The notes: generated by a model from the sequence alone, not told the origin. DNA of 64,000 bases from Hemicentrotus pulcherrimus (GCA_003118195.1 BEXV01000003.1:389469-453468), one strand, 5' to 3'; positions 51,061 through 59,437 are shown, numbered from the stretch's first letter. A program made the numbers and translations.

Positions 51061-53137
51061 TATTAAAACTTCTACCACCACTACCACTGCTACATAAAAT
51101 TAATTAAACACATTATCAGCCTCAAAACAGTTTTGATTTGGCCATGTTTATCCTTCTTCAACATTCAATATCAATACCAACCCATCTAATTTACCGCATT
51201 GTTTGTAGCATTCCATGTATTAAATGCTAATTAAAATAATAATAATAACAACAACAAAAACGATTACAATTTGAATGAGAAGTGTTACAGTCTTGAAACT
51301 AGCCAACGCAATGATAAAAGGCAATTCAATTCGATTTCATGTCCAGGTTCAGTTGGTCCCTCGTGGATTGATCGGGGTATTTTAAGGGATTCGTAGCTCC
51401 TCGCCAAACCCCACATCCTCTTTGTAGAACAGAGGGGTAAACTTTTAACCCCATAAGGTTTCAATGAGACAAACCCCATGAAAATGAGGGAGAAAGACAA
51501 AGAAAGAGAGGGAGAGAAAGGTCTCATTTTCTGTAACAGACATGCGGTTGCTGTTATTCACCCGTTTGATCTGATTTTGACTCGCGCGTATTATATTGAC
51601 AATACCAAATGTATTTACGCACTGTATACTTATGACTTTACATTTTTATCTTGTATAACAATGTTGACTCTTTATCTGATTTCCTCGTCGCTACATAATT
51701 CACATCCATTCAAGTGTGGAATTTATCGCTATTTTTGAAGTAAAGTGGGGGAAGGATTACGTATGATGCCGAAATGTAAAGAGTGCATATTAAACCTTTT
51801 TTTCCTCCAAAACCCACAGGTGTAGCACACATACGTGTTGGAATGCCCGCCATAACCTAAGCATACCAAAGTGTTTATGACACTATCGGAATGAACAAAG
51901 AATTAAAAAACATGATATCCACTGAGTTCAATCATTTGCAACTCAAAAGTGTAATTCTGAAAGTAAACATTCATTGTAATGTTGTTATGAATGAATTATG
52001 AAAGCACTCTTAACAAGCCCATAGCGTTTTCATCCGAGCACAAATCGAATGCATGAAACAAAGCCCATTAAGTTGTAGCTCTTTGAGTTGCCATACTATC
52101 GAAACTTCAGCTTTGACTTTCAACCGATTTGTCGAAACATTACCCTACAAAAGTTATAAGGTAACCATGGCAACCGATCGAAAGTGATATGCCTTTGGAC
52201 TCGGACTTGAGTCAGCTAGAGAGAGATATGAATCCATGTGATTCGACTTTGTACTGAGTATAATATAGGTATGGTATACTATCATGTCTCTAGGACGGAG
52301 ACCAGTCAATGACATTGCACTGTAAAGGTTTCACAACCGGTTTACAAATCATATTCCCTGCACATAATACGAGTCCCCCGAATACAAACTGTACCAATGA
52401 ATGATCAACCATCGTTGTGTTTTATAATCCATTATGTTTGACGCTCTATTTATGATTTGATAATGGAAAACGTGATATATTTGAGATTTTGAGATTAATA
52501 TTGTCGGTCACTAACTAACCGTCTTGTGTCACAGTTAAGGCAGACATGGCGCAATGTTGGTGGTGTTTAACGTGGAAGAGGTACTTACCGCTGGTACACT
52601 GTGTGTTGACTCCACTTGATGTGACAATATAATTACGAAGAGGTAGAACATAAAACTGAGAGTCCACGGCGTAATATTTCCCATATACATCCTTCGAGAC
52701 AACCAACAACATGACAACGACCACGACGCGTTTGAATTCCGCCGTAAGTCCCGCGTCGTCGCCGTCGCCGCCTTCTTCGAAGAAAACACAGAGTCTGTAT
52801 GTGACGAGGATGAGGATGATGATGATAAAGATGTTGTTGATGATGATGACGGCGTTCGCCGTGATCGCGAATGCCTGACGTCTGGTCTCGACAGCGAGTT
52901 CGTTTGGTTATGTGTCATGTGTGACGCGCATGGGTACGAAGTAGACGGTGATACATCAGTGAATTGCGCGCGGTCAACGCGCTCGACGACGCGCCTTCCA
53001 TCGGCGTCGTAATGGGAACATTTGCAGGAGTCTTTCACGCCGGGGCTCGTGCCTCTTGGTACATTTGTTCCAGAGAGGTCGGGGGAGCCTACCGGGGATA
53101 ATCTATCCATGGGCGTTGCTTCGGCTGAGTGCCCCAT
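7548..53137 (-). CDS. VEGF: PDGF/VEGF-family secreted growth factor, five coding exons (whole gene, outer bounds)
   Basis: Join of 52690-52589, 19016-18833, 9166-8940, 8637-8360 and 7638-7548 on the minus strand. Junction phases are 0, 1, 0 and 2; every donor reads GTAAGT and every acceptor ends in AG after a pyrimidine-rich stretch. The join gives 293 residues: signal peptide (about 1-28), basic pro-region (29-95), PDGF/VEGF cystine knot (115-191, eight Cys), Cys-rich tail (192-293). Known of the family: secreted disulphide-linked dimers that bind receptor tyrosine kinases at the cell surface. In sea urchins VEGF3 guides skeletogenic mesenchyme; whether this is VEGF3 or a paralogue is inference. 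The listed end, 53137, is an upstream in-frame Met that would give 442 residues; I prefer the Met at 52690 because it opens a typical signal peptide. Family call is very firm, exon joins are firm, the start is open. Confidence 0.93.
7639..8359 (-). other. VEGF intron 4 (721 bp)
   Basis: Bounded by GTAAGT at 8359-8354 and CCAG at 7639. Phase 2. The interior is AT-rich with short A and T runs. I see no cassette exon, since exons 4 and 5 already join in frame, and no repeat that I recognise. Confidence 0.8.
8360..8637 (-). CDS. VEGF: VEGF coding exon 4: end of cystine knot and Cys-rich heparin-binding-like tail
   Basis: Encodes residues 172-263 plus two bases of codon 264. The acceptor is TTCCTTCTTCCAACAG ending at 8638. 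A closer AG (ACCAG at about 8624) was rejected because it breaks the frame with exon 3. Donor is TGCGA|GTAAGT, GT at 8359. FLKTRLQITREIVHDLECEC supplies the last knot strand and C189/C191. Two C-x10-C-x-C-x-C motifs follow: C205 with C216/C218/C220, and C224 with C235/C237/C239. This pattern is known from VEGF-C, VEGF-D and insect Balbiani-ring silk proteins. The segment from C220 to C263 also follows the VEGF-A heparin-binding domain in Cys order and the FLQDEDTC core, and carries a basic patch (YRGRRNGK, 250-257). Confidence 0.93.
8638..8939 (-). other. VEGF intron 3 (302 bp), with G10 run
   Basis: Bounded by GTAAGT at 8939 and CCAACAG at 8638, phase 0, splitting the cystine-knot domain. 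A run of ten G on the plus strand (8758-8767), with GGG and GG groups just upstream (8741-8760), becomes a C run in the pre-mRNA. Such a run could slow polymerase or form a plus-strand quadruplex; this is inference. Confidence 0.8.
8940..9166 (-). CDS. VEGF: VEGF coding exon 3: first part of PDGF/VEGF cystine-knot domain
   Basis: Encodes the rest of codon 96 (Ser) to Asn171. Acceptor TTGATTTTCCAG ends at 9167; donor AAT|GTAAGT starts at 8939, phase 0. It carries six of the eight core cysteines: C115, C142, C148, C153, C154 and C160. The PDGF-family signature is clear in YPECIVVRRCKQGGCC, followed by GDERECVPSRTTNITMN. The sequon at Asn167 (NIT) sits where VEGF-A has its conserved glycosylated Asn. 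Odd point: C148 and C153 are five apart instead of the usual three, a two-residue insertion (KQ) before GG-CC. The domain forms the receptor-binding antiparallel dimer in the family. Confidence 0.95.
11210..11270. repeat. (CT)n microsatellite in VEGF intron 2
   Basis: Nearly pure CT dinucleotide tract with a few TG and TT interruptions. Confidence 0.9.
12541..12656. repeat. (TTC)n microsatellite in VEGF intron 2
   Basis: Over 100 bases of TTC triplets with TCC and TAC interruptions. One frame reads as poly-Phe, which explains the apparent open frame across it. Confidence 0.9.
12961..13190. promoter_or_regulatory. Candidate enhancer in intron 2: forkhead-type and CRE-type motif cluster
   Basis: GTAAAC occurs at 12962-12967, 12975-12980 and 13015-13020 (the last as GTAAACAA), and as GTTTAC at 13182-13187. 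TACGTCAC lies at 13093-13100 and a perfect TGACGTCA at 13113-13120. Forkhead factors bind GTAAACA; CREB/ATF factors bind TGACGTCA. Four plus two such sites within 230 bp is dense, but binding is untested. Confidence 0.35.
13861..14097. promoter_or_regulatory. Cluster of five AAACGC-type motifs in intron 2
   Basis: AAACGCGTTT (13861), AAAACGCAC (13922), CATGCGTTTT (13951), AAAACGCAT (14025) and AATGCGTTTCC (14087) fall within 237 bp on both strands. CpG words are scarce in the surrounding AT-rich intron, so repeated CpG-containing octamers stand out. A shared transcription-factor site is possible; I cannot name the factor. Confidence 0.3.
18379..18540. repeat. (GATA)n / (GA)n purine-rich tract
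   Basis: Starts with TAGATAGATAGATAG, then GAGA repeats including a pure run around 18454-18482 and ends in a G run at 18536-18542. It lies about 290 bases upstream, in plus coordinates, of VEGF exon 2, near the 5' end of intron 2. Confidence 0.9.
18833..19016 (-). CDS. VEGF: VEGF coding exon 2: basic pro-region
   Basis: Encodes residues 35-95 plus one base of codon 96. The acceptor is a T-rich tract ending CTACACAG at 19017; the donor is GGAT|GTAAGT at 18832. It starts in phase 0 (LSRRVTLEQRMRKV) and ends in phase 1, fitting the exons on both sides. The segment from Thr40 to Leu60 looks like an amphipathic helix. There is an N-glycosylation sequon at Asn61 (NGT) and a second, weaker one at Asn73 (NRS then Pro). 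Basic pairs follow (LNKRSYRRLGR, residues 79-89), including a minimal R-x-x-R site at 82-85 that could be cut by a furin-type protease. PDGF-B and VEGF-C have cleaved N-terminal propeptides, so processing here is plausible. No cysteines occur in the exon. Confidence 0.86.
20660..21080. repeat. Block with repeated TCATCAGCT-GAGA motifs on both strands
   Basis: TTTTCATCAGCTTGAGATTG (about 20685), TTCTCATCAGCTCGAGACTC (about 20758), then inverted forms GGGCTGATGAGGACAC (20986) and AGCTGGTGAAAACAGG (21062). Words AAATAGCCG and CTCGAG recur between them. The pattern suggests a foldback element or old non-autonomous transposon that has diverged. Confidence 0.45.
21125..21246. repeat. (GA)n(GT)n compound microsatellite
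   Basis: Purine-rich tract, then pure GA at 21186-21210 passing directly into GT at 21211-21233. Confidence 0.9.
21670..21684. other. A run with an ambiguous base
   Basis: An A11 run (21674-21683 and neighbours) ends in a single N at 21684, a mark of unresolved homopolymer length. Confidence 0.7.
24941..25043. repeat. A-rich (AAAAC)n tract
   Basis: Repeated AAAAC units grading into longer A runs split by single C. On the minus strand it reads as TTTTG repeats, giving spurious Phe/Cys-rich frames. Confidence 0.9.
26896..26919. repeat. (GA)n microsatellite
   Basis: Pure AG dinucleotide run of about 24 bases. Confidence 0.85.
28225..28240. repeat. (CA)n microsatellite
   Basis: Eight CA units. 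Confidence 0.8.
31430..31462. repeat. (TTTC)n microsatellite
   Basis: About eight TTTC tetranucleotides in a row. Confidence 0.9.
34004..34087. repeat. Degenerate (GGT/GAT)n tract
   Basis: G- and T-rich triplets (GGTGGTGGT, GATGGTGGT) over about 85 bases. The strong strand bias leaves both strands open, giving Gly/Val-rich and Thr/Pro-rich frames that are not genes. Confidence 0.8.
34511..34575. repeat. (GA)n purine-rich tract
   Basis: AGAGAG repeats followed by GGGAGAGGG-type sequence. Confidence 0.8.
37205..37228. repeat. (CT)n microsatellite
   Basis: Twelve CT units beside a GC-rich block. Confidence 0.85.
37490..37840. repeat. Purine-rich tract with an internal 47-bp tandem repeat
   Basis: About 350 bases dominated by A and G on the plus strand. 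The unit GGGAGAGAAAGAGAAGGGAC starts at 37733 and again at 37780, and a partial third copy begins at 37828, giving a period of 47-48 bases. Confidence 0.75.
39911..39951. repeat. (GA)n followed by G11
   Basis: GA repeats to 39940, then eleven G. Confidence 0.85.
41226..41268. repeat. C run with NNN and short (CA)n
   Basis: C homopolymer interrupted by three ambiguous bases at 41241-41243, then ACACACAC. The true length is unknown. Confidence 0.8.
43000..43086. repeat. Duplicated CATCAAAT...ACTCCGCGGTG element
   Basis: ACTCCGCGGTG occurs at 43000-43010 and 43076-43086, each preceded by TCATCAAAT or CACATCAAATCTGA. The 76-base spacing and matched upstream word suggest a small local duplication or paired binding sites. 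Confidence 0.5.
43780..44060. other. GC-rich, hairpin-bearing block in intron 1
   Basis: Clearly richer in G, C and CpG than its neighbours. Includes a perfect hairpin GGACTCC (43967-43973), six-base loop, GGAGTCC (43980-43986), and other short palindromes (CCCGGG, CTCGAG, TGCGCA). Open on both strands for about 280-320 bases, but neither translation resembles a family I know. May be an old repeat or a regulatory element. Confidence 0.35.
47644..47721. repeat. 39-bp tandem duplication
   Basis: Two copies of a unit starting AGACAC and ending ATGATGACTATTGCATAAG, at 47644-47682 and 47683-47721, then a further AGACA. The right halves are identical and the left halves differ at a few positions. 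Confidence 0.85.
50186..50262. repeat. TTCAATTCAATTTTATTTATG-type sequence
   Basis: (ATTCA) repeats followed by TTTTATTTATGTTTCC and ACAAAACATTACA. Such strings are often seen in interspersed repeats of aquatic animals; the exact family is not identified. Confidence 0.35.
50831..51092. repeat. Long (CTA)n trinucleotide microsatellite
   Basis: About 260 bases of CTA/TAC triplets with TTC and TGC interruptions in regular blocks. The minus frame reads as poly-Val; it is not a gene. Confidence 0.95.
52589..52690 (-). CDS. VEGF: VEGF coding exon 1: signal peptide
   Basis: Encodes residues 1-34, beginning MYMGNITPW and running through a hydrophobic core (LSFMFYLFVIIL) to HQVES, a plausible signal-peptidase site near residue 28, then THSVPA. 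This fits a secreted ligand. The exon ends at GCG followed by donor GTAAGT at 52588-52583, phase 0, which matches the next exon. The start was chosen because Met 52690 puts the hydrophobic core at the very N-terminus; it has A at -3 but T at +4. A second Met two codons downstream would serve as well. The frame stays open upstream to 53137 (see separate entry). The following intron is about 33.6 kb. Confidence 0.85.
52691..53137 (-). other. In-frame open extension upstream of the signal peptide: 5' leader or N-terminal extension
   Basis: 149 codons without a stop, directly in frame with exon 1. The Met at 53137 has a strong context (A at -3, G at +4) and an in-frame TGA lies three codons upstream of it. 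The translation is rich in Ser, Thr and Arg, with a Ser run encoded by TCA/TCG-type repeats at about 52800-52855. The DNA is GC- and CpG-rich compared with the introns. If translated, it would put the hydrophobic core at about residues 160-172, making an internal signal anchor instead of a cleavable signal. I favour an untranslated leader that is open because it lacks the AT-rich stop codons common elsewhere, but an annotation pipeline may well start here. Confidence 0.5.
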
Positions 53138-54240
53138 CGTGCTTCAATACCTGGTACTATACACGGTCATGTCAGCGGCACGGAATCGGCGGCAACAATG
53201 TCACCGACAGCACTGTATGCAACCTCCACACCCGAAGCAGGAACTTGCTCAAATTCAGGACGTCAAATCAAAACGGCCCCCCAAATTGTTAATATTCTAT
53301 CCAACCAAGCAGCCTTATGAAATTCAATTCAATTTAGACAATGCAGATGATAGTACATCCAAATGTTAACGTTAACTCCAGATAGTTTGGGAAAAATGAA
53401 CGAAATGTAGAGCTCGAAATCAATCCTTATCCCCGTCCTTAATGTTATTTCCCCGAGGTAATGTCGACGCCGCCTGTTTCCAAATTAATCCCCTTGCCTC
53501 GTTTATCGTGCATTAATCCTTATTTGGGATATAAGATGAATCCTTCAATATGATCAGTAGATCCAGACAGTGAAATATAATCAATGAGAGATGATGAACA
53601 CTGATCAAGTTCAAACTTGATGAATTCCCGCAAGGAGAATAATATTTCACTTATTGGTGCTGTAGCTTGATAGAGCAGCTGATTTGTTTCACGAAAACTG
53701 AAGATAGTACAATGACTGATGATGATGATGTCTCAGATATCACGTGTTGTGGTCGTTAGGGGTCCAAGAGATAGCTTGATGATGAGCTTAAATAAATCAG
53801 TTAAGAGCCTCTTCTGTTTCGCTTTGGAGGAAAGCGCCACGAACGAAGGTGTGTACAGCAGGCAAGCTATCCTAGAATGGTTACAGTGTAAGTGTTACCG
53901 CTCACTGCTGTACACCCCGCTCCGCCGTCGCACACACACTCGCAACTCACCTATTGTTAGTAGCACACAACGCTTCTAACCAATCGGGAGTCGAGATGGG
54001 GCGTGGCCTAAAGAGAAAGATTCGACCAATACTGTGCGTCCATTCCATCATACATAATTCCTTTAAAAAAATGACAGAGGGAGAATAGCTTAAGGGCTTT
54101 TCTTTTATACGAATCCATAATCCATGATGTATTTATTTCCCTTTTTTCAAGCCCTCGTCCCTCGCTCAATGAAGACCATATTTTGGGGATGAATTTGCGC
54201 CGATGCACGTGACACGAACGGCACCTTTTATCGTCCGTCG
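53138..54240 (-). promoter_or_regulatory. 5' leader and candidate promoter region of the VEGF gene
   Basis: Minus-strand elements seen: a TATA-like TATAAAAG at 54109-54102, a second TATA-like ATAAAAGG near 54225, GTCACGTG (E-box type) near 54206, a GC-box type CCACGCCCC near 54000-54008 and an inverted CCAAT box (GATTGG) near 53980. A perfect donor (AATAG|GTGAGT, GT at 53950) and an acceptor (ACTATCTTCAG ending at 53698) would allow an untranslated first exon of about 54080-53951 joined to an exon that starts at 53697 and contains the start codon. The elements are real strings; their use is inference. Orientation and place upstream of exon 1 fit a promoter. Confidence 0.35.
53851..53915. repeat. 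Perfect 11-bp inverted repeat in the VEGF leader region
   Basis: GTGTACAGCAG at 53851-53861 is the exact reverse complement of CTGCTGTACAC at 53905-53915, with a 43-base loop. It lies between the candidate promoter elements and the first coding exon. It could form a hairpin in DNA or in a leader transcript. Confidence 0.7.
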
Positions 54241-56767
54241 TAGAAACATAGAGCCCCACCAGACGGTATGTTATTAACACTCCTAAACATACACCGCTTA
54301 TTTTCAAACATACCTCACCCTAAGCCTCCCCATGCTCTTGGCATAAACCGTGGCACATACTTAACATTCGTAGCTCCAAGGAGAGAAACACCCCCCCCCC
54401 TCCCACTCCCCCTCCCGTCGTCCAATACCAATCATCGTGGTCACACAACATTTCCCCTATTTAGAACAACGCTATAAGTCCCTGTCATCCCGTTATTGAT
54501 TTCCAATGGTCTGCTTTAGAGTTGAATTAACTGGAAAGATTGGATTGGATTGTTTGGTTATATTGGTATCTTGTTCACATCAATATACACGGTGAAAAAA
54601 GTGGCTAAGACAAATAGGCCACATTGTTTGGCTTAAAATGCTTGGAGTGGGGAGAGATAGGAGGGGGTACGCGAGGGGTGCGATACCACTGTTGATAGGA
54701 AGAGTTCTGTCTACCAAGCGCTACCTGGGGGTCTGATGTGTCCTTCACCCTCACCTCTTGCATATGCTCCATATTAATACAATATTTGCTTCCCCCCCTC
54801 CTTAACGCAGGTACATGCTCATCATACATATACTTTCATCTCGTTTCCTCTCTTCATCTTCTCCTCACGCTATTATTTACATCTTTTAAGTTACTCAGGT
54901 GTTTAGAACAAAAGACATAACTGGTTCCACTTCGTTGAAGGTTCCTCATCTGGTATGAGATCGCATCAAGTTAGCTGCTGGAATCCACTGCCCATTTTCA
55001 CGTCTGCTGCCAAAACAACTCGAAATTGGTAAATGATATTTGTTTAAAATAATACGCGTATTTGTAACTCTAGAATTAAATGACGATTAGGATTGATAAT
55101 TATTTACAAAAGAAACAAAAATAGTTATGTTCTATTTATTTGTAGACATTAAATTTGAATTACAATTACCCCCCCCCGAAACAAAAGCAAAGAGAAACTT
55201 GAAAGATGTATTTTTAAAAAGATAACATAATCTGTGACCTATATACGCAATTCAATTCTTATGTTCATATTATAGATGTCTGATACAACTAGTATGCATT
55301 CATATACTTAACAGTGACAAATTCAGATAATTCCCCTTGTTCCTGGTCATCAAAGTTTTACAGAATATCGCTGCCTTTCTAAAGAATCCCGACATTTTAC
55401 ATCCCCAATTATACGCCCCCAACATTTTACATACTACAGAACTGAAATCTAAAAATATTTTCCAATAGCCCACACTTTGACTCAAATTCCGTCCGTATTA
55501 TAACGTGTTTTTTTATTATTATTTTAAGGACATGTTTAAGCATGTACCTCCTACCCGTGTATCAGGCTATTTACCAAGCACAAAATGACCAACCAGAAAA
55601 ACCACTTTGATCCTGTTTACATGATGTTAAATAAACAAATAAACAGGACACATTTCTTCCAAAACTTGAATTGGCATGATGAATTTACCATTAAGAACAA
55701 AATGAGTAATGGTTATTTTCGATAATAGTCATGAACCAAAAAAAGAAATCTTGTGCAATAATCAGCATCATCAATATTGCTAGATATAGATTTTATTATC
55801 TCATTAGTTATTTCTGTACTGTGGGAGGCGATTGTGTTGTTCCTGAATGTAAAAATTAATCTGAATCTGTATCTGAAAAAAAACACATGAAAACAACTGA
55901 GCATGCATGATTTAAAATATATATGACTGCTGTGGTACACATAAGGAGCATGAAATGTTATATTCAGAATGGGTATATATATATTTGTATTCATTGATTT
56001 GATTTCTCAAAACTCCAATTTCTACATAACAAAGATGCAAACATTTTCCATATTCTTAGCTTATAATACAAACTGAACATAATTATAACAACAAATTCTA
56101 TCATTTGATAAACGAACATAATTACAATATATTTCGTAATGTGTGATTTAACCATTACGAAATATGTTGTAATTTTGATTTCCATATTTTTAAACATACA
56201 CAGTTATGGGTTTTTCCTTTATAAGAACACACCATCTACCCCCAAACCCTTCTCCTCTCGTCCCCCTCCTCTAAATCCCTAGACATGAATGATAAATACA
56301 ATTTGACATCGATGACAACACTACAGTGTACATTGATTCTACACGTTGTCCCAATATCAAATTGTACCTTGTTGAAATAGAATAATTATTTATCGAGGTG
56401 TGAAAACCATTCCGTATGTCACATTTCCTTCAATCACTTCGTACTTCTATTAACATCGGACCAAATAAAGGCTTTGTTTTGATACCATGTTGATCATATT
56501 AGAAAGTCTGAGCCAGTGTAATCAATATTCCATCTTCTTAAAAAAAACGAAGATGTCTGGTCTATCTGTCCTCCAGGATGCCTCGAAGTATCTTTAGTCT
56601 AAACATACCTATATTTAAACTTAACACGTGATGACACATGGAATGTTATTTGTTTGTAGATTTCCTGACAATTTCAAGAATTCAAAATTAGATGCAATCC
56701 TTTCCTGAGAACAACAGACTGATCACACCCACGAAAACGTGAGATATCCGTCCCTCCTCGTGGAACA

Positions 56768-56839
56768 TTTAAAACGTTGAAAAAGAACATCTTCAAGCAA
56801 AGATTAGTCTTCATCGGTGACTTTCTTCAACGTTTAAAG
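56768..56839. repeat. Imperfect inverted repeat with ACGTTGAA arms
   Basis: TTTAAAACGTTGAAAAAG (from 56768) pairs with CTTTCTTCAACGTTTAAAG (56821-56839) with one base extra and one mismatch; the loop is about 35 bases. Confidence 0.6.
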
Positions 56840-57909
56840 CCATCAAACTTAATTTAGTTTATGCGAATGCGTAGCTCTTAGATTGTATTATTGAGCATTT
56901 TTGCGACCTGTTTTTATTTCTTTCTTTGACCTTATATCGACTCTCAAATGATGTGGTAATTTAATTTTGACTCTCTGTGGAATATATAATTGAAATACAC
57001 ATCTTGAACATGCATCAAAAATGTCAAATGAAATCAAATCGATTCAAATTACTACAAAGGGGTTTCATTTTTCAGACTAAAGTAAAGTCAATATTTCTAG
57101 TTCAGAGTTATTTTCGGCTCTCGTTCCCCCGAAAATAAAAAGAAAGTGCACGCGATGTTGCTTAGAGAGCGTTAGAGGGTGCAAGAAGACAGGAGGAGAC
57201 CCACTAATGCACCTCCTTCCACTCTTAATTCATTCGGTGTTCCCCTCTTTTCCATGCCAGGAGGCTGGCTGGACCACTCCTCCTACACCCCTCTAAAGAT
57301 AGAGTCCTAATAGGTGGCCTGCTTAAAGGGGGTGAACAGCGGCGTATTCAGAAATTGGTGAACAGGTGGGGGATTCTCCCAAAAATTGAAACGGCGGAAT
57401 ATAACCTTATTTAGAAAACCATAGGCCTATTGCATCGAATTTAGGAGGGGAGGGCGGGGGTTGAATCCTCCCCAAAATGGAAGGCGCAAAATGTGGGGGG
57501 CTGCTGGGAATACCATTGACCTACTGCAAGTTTACATGATTTTTCGATTGCGTACTTAGTAGATACATGCACTAATCAAGACTCGAAAAGCAACTCGCAT
57601 GACTAGTCTTTACGTCAACTTTTCAATGCGTTCAATATATGCACTGTTTTTCCTTTTGTATTTTCTTTTTTTTTTTGTTATGTGTTTTACATTGACCTTT
57701 TACATGATACCACTCTTGCGTCAAAGACCGCGCTATTTACTGACGCGAGTCTCCGTCAGCAAAATGACGTGTGATGGCCGGGCCTTTGCATTTTCTTTAC
57801 GTGCAAACAAGTTTATATCTTCTCCCATCATCTTCAACGCTCCTCAACCAATTTTCATCACCAACATTTTCTCAAACATATCGTCCTAGAATATTCAATT
57901 TCATTTTAA

Positions 57910-57918
57910 TCATCATCG

Positions 57919-57953
<35 letters not shown>
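57910..57953. repeat. (ATC)n microsatellite
   Basis: About fourteen ATC triplets with one CGT change. Confidence 0.9.
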
Positions 57954-57955
<2 letters not shown>

Positions 57956-58960
57956 CAGAATTATCCTCACCTGCATCGTCAATATCATCATCAGTATACT
58001 TTGTATTGTCAATTACCTATCCATTCTGCTTAATAAATGTGTTAATCTATTTCGTGAGTTTTGTCTGGAGTTGTCATATTTTCAAGCAATCTGTTAACAA
58101 TGACAAGACTACTTCAGCTAATAATTGTTTAATGTTTGATGAAATGTAGTTATTATGAAAGTTTATCATTTCGTTTTTGAAAATAACAATTGTTGTATTT
58201 ATTTACTTATTTATGATTCACTGTCAGAAAAATGCTTACTGTATCTTTTTTACTATTGTTATCGAAAAATTGTACTTATATGAAAGCAGAAGAAAAATAA
58301 AATTCTAATAAAATCAAATAAAATCCAAATTTCAATTTTATATAATTGAAACCTGGCCTTTAACCCACTGAAGGTGATTTTTGGAGCGCCTTGAGTCGAG
58401 GTGATCTGTTATATCCTCTTCTCGCGTGCCATCTCCAGTCGTCCAGAGGAAGAAGGAGAGATAACGCGATAAGCCCGTCCTATTTTCCCCAAATCAGGCT
58501 GAATTACCTGTTTCTGAATATTAAACAAAAAAAAGCTGATACAGGGTTATCTTGAGCCAATATACAGGTGAATACCCTCATTGTACTTTCCTTCTTTGGA
58601 AATGAGCCTTTTAACACTCATGTTTAGAAGCTTCTTGAATGCTTATCAAAAATTGCTATGATAATGATACATGTAGATCCGTAATCTACAAGACAAGTGT
58701 TGATCTTCTTATTGTCTATAACACAATAAGAATGATGATAAGATTGAAATTGGGTTTACAAAGGCCGATATTTGAAATGACTTATTATTTACGGGAATGA
58801 AGTTAAATATGATTATGTTTACTTATCAATATACTGTCTAACATTTCCATAACAAAAGCTGAAATTTTGTAATTATCATATTGGTTTCTTGAAGCACGAA
58901 TGCATGATATAGTTTGAAAATCTAAAAAATGGAATTGGTTCGGGAAAGATAAACCCGGAG

Positions 58961-59096
58961 AGATAGTGAGATAGAGAGGGTTTGAGCAAGAGAAAATGAT
59001 ATGGAGAGAGAGGAGGGAGGGGAGATAGGGGAAGGAGGAGAGAGAGATAGTGTGTTAGTGTGTGGGAGAGAGAGAGAGAGAGAGAGAGGAGGGGGG
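58961..59096. repeat. (GA)n purine-rich tract
   Basis: GAGA repeats with GTGT interruptions, ending in AGAGAGGAGGGGGG. Confidence 0.85.
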
Positions 59097-59434
59097 AATT
59101 GTAAGTGAATACGATGAACACGTTTGGAGTTACACAAGTGTATACCTCTATTCGTTTTTTTGTGAAAAATAAATATTTCCCTAATCCTTCTTGTCACTAC
59201 ATAAAGTATAGTTCCAAAAACACTTGCCACTGAAAAAACATCCTTTATTTCAAGGAGAGCGATTAAGTTGAAAATGTAAATATTCTTTCTTTGACAAAAT
59301 GTAGCGTGTACTTGCAAAGAGACATTCCTGAATAACAGATATGGCTTCATGGATGGGGAACAATAAGAAGGAATTACATTAGCCCCATTATTTTACCCCA
59401 ATGAAGCCGTCTCCGAGGTGAAAATACTTTCATA

Positions 59435-59437
<3 letters not shown>

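Larger units (their letters stand above)
19017..52588 (-). other. VEGF intron 1 (about 33.6 kb)
   Basis: Runs from GCG|GTAAGT (52588) to CTACACAG (19017), phase 0, separating the signal peptide from the rest of the protein. I found no coding exon of another gene on either strand. Most of it is AT-rich. Departures from that are listed separately: an inverted-motif block (20.66-21.08 kb), GC-rich blocks (37.2-37.5, 38.0-38.4 and 43.8-44.1 kb), small tandem repeats and microsatellites. The stretches 22.0-24.9, 25.1-28.2, 28.3-31.4, 35.0-37.1, 44.2-47.6 and 48.0-50.1 kb show nothing I can support. Confidence 0.75.
54241..59437. other. 5' flanking non-coding DNA
   Basis: AT-rich sequence upstream of the VEGF promoter region, with short C runs (54390, 55170), a GC-richer patch at 57330-57500 that looks like old repeat sequence, the (ATC)n and the hairpin listed separately, and a GA-rich tract at 58961-59096. 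No exon was recognised on either strand. Confidence 0.6.

Noticed and set aside
50830..51087. Poly-Val open frame on the minus strand
   Set aside because: Translation of the CTA trinucleotide array.
53022..53369. Plus-strand open frames opposite VEGF exon 1
   Set aside because: CpG-rich leader sequence leaves several frames open; no family resemblance and wrong strand.
41010..58581. Exact 17-base word CAGGTGAATACCCTCAT at 41010 and 58565
   Set aside because: One exact 17-mer pair in 64 kb is within chance, and similarity does not extend beyond it.
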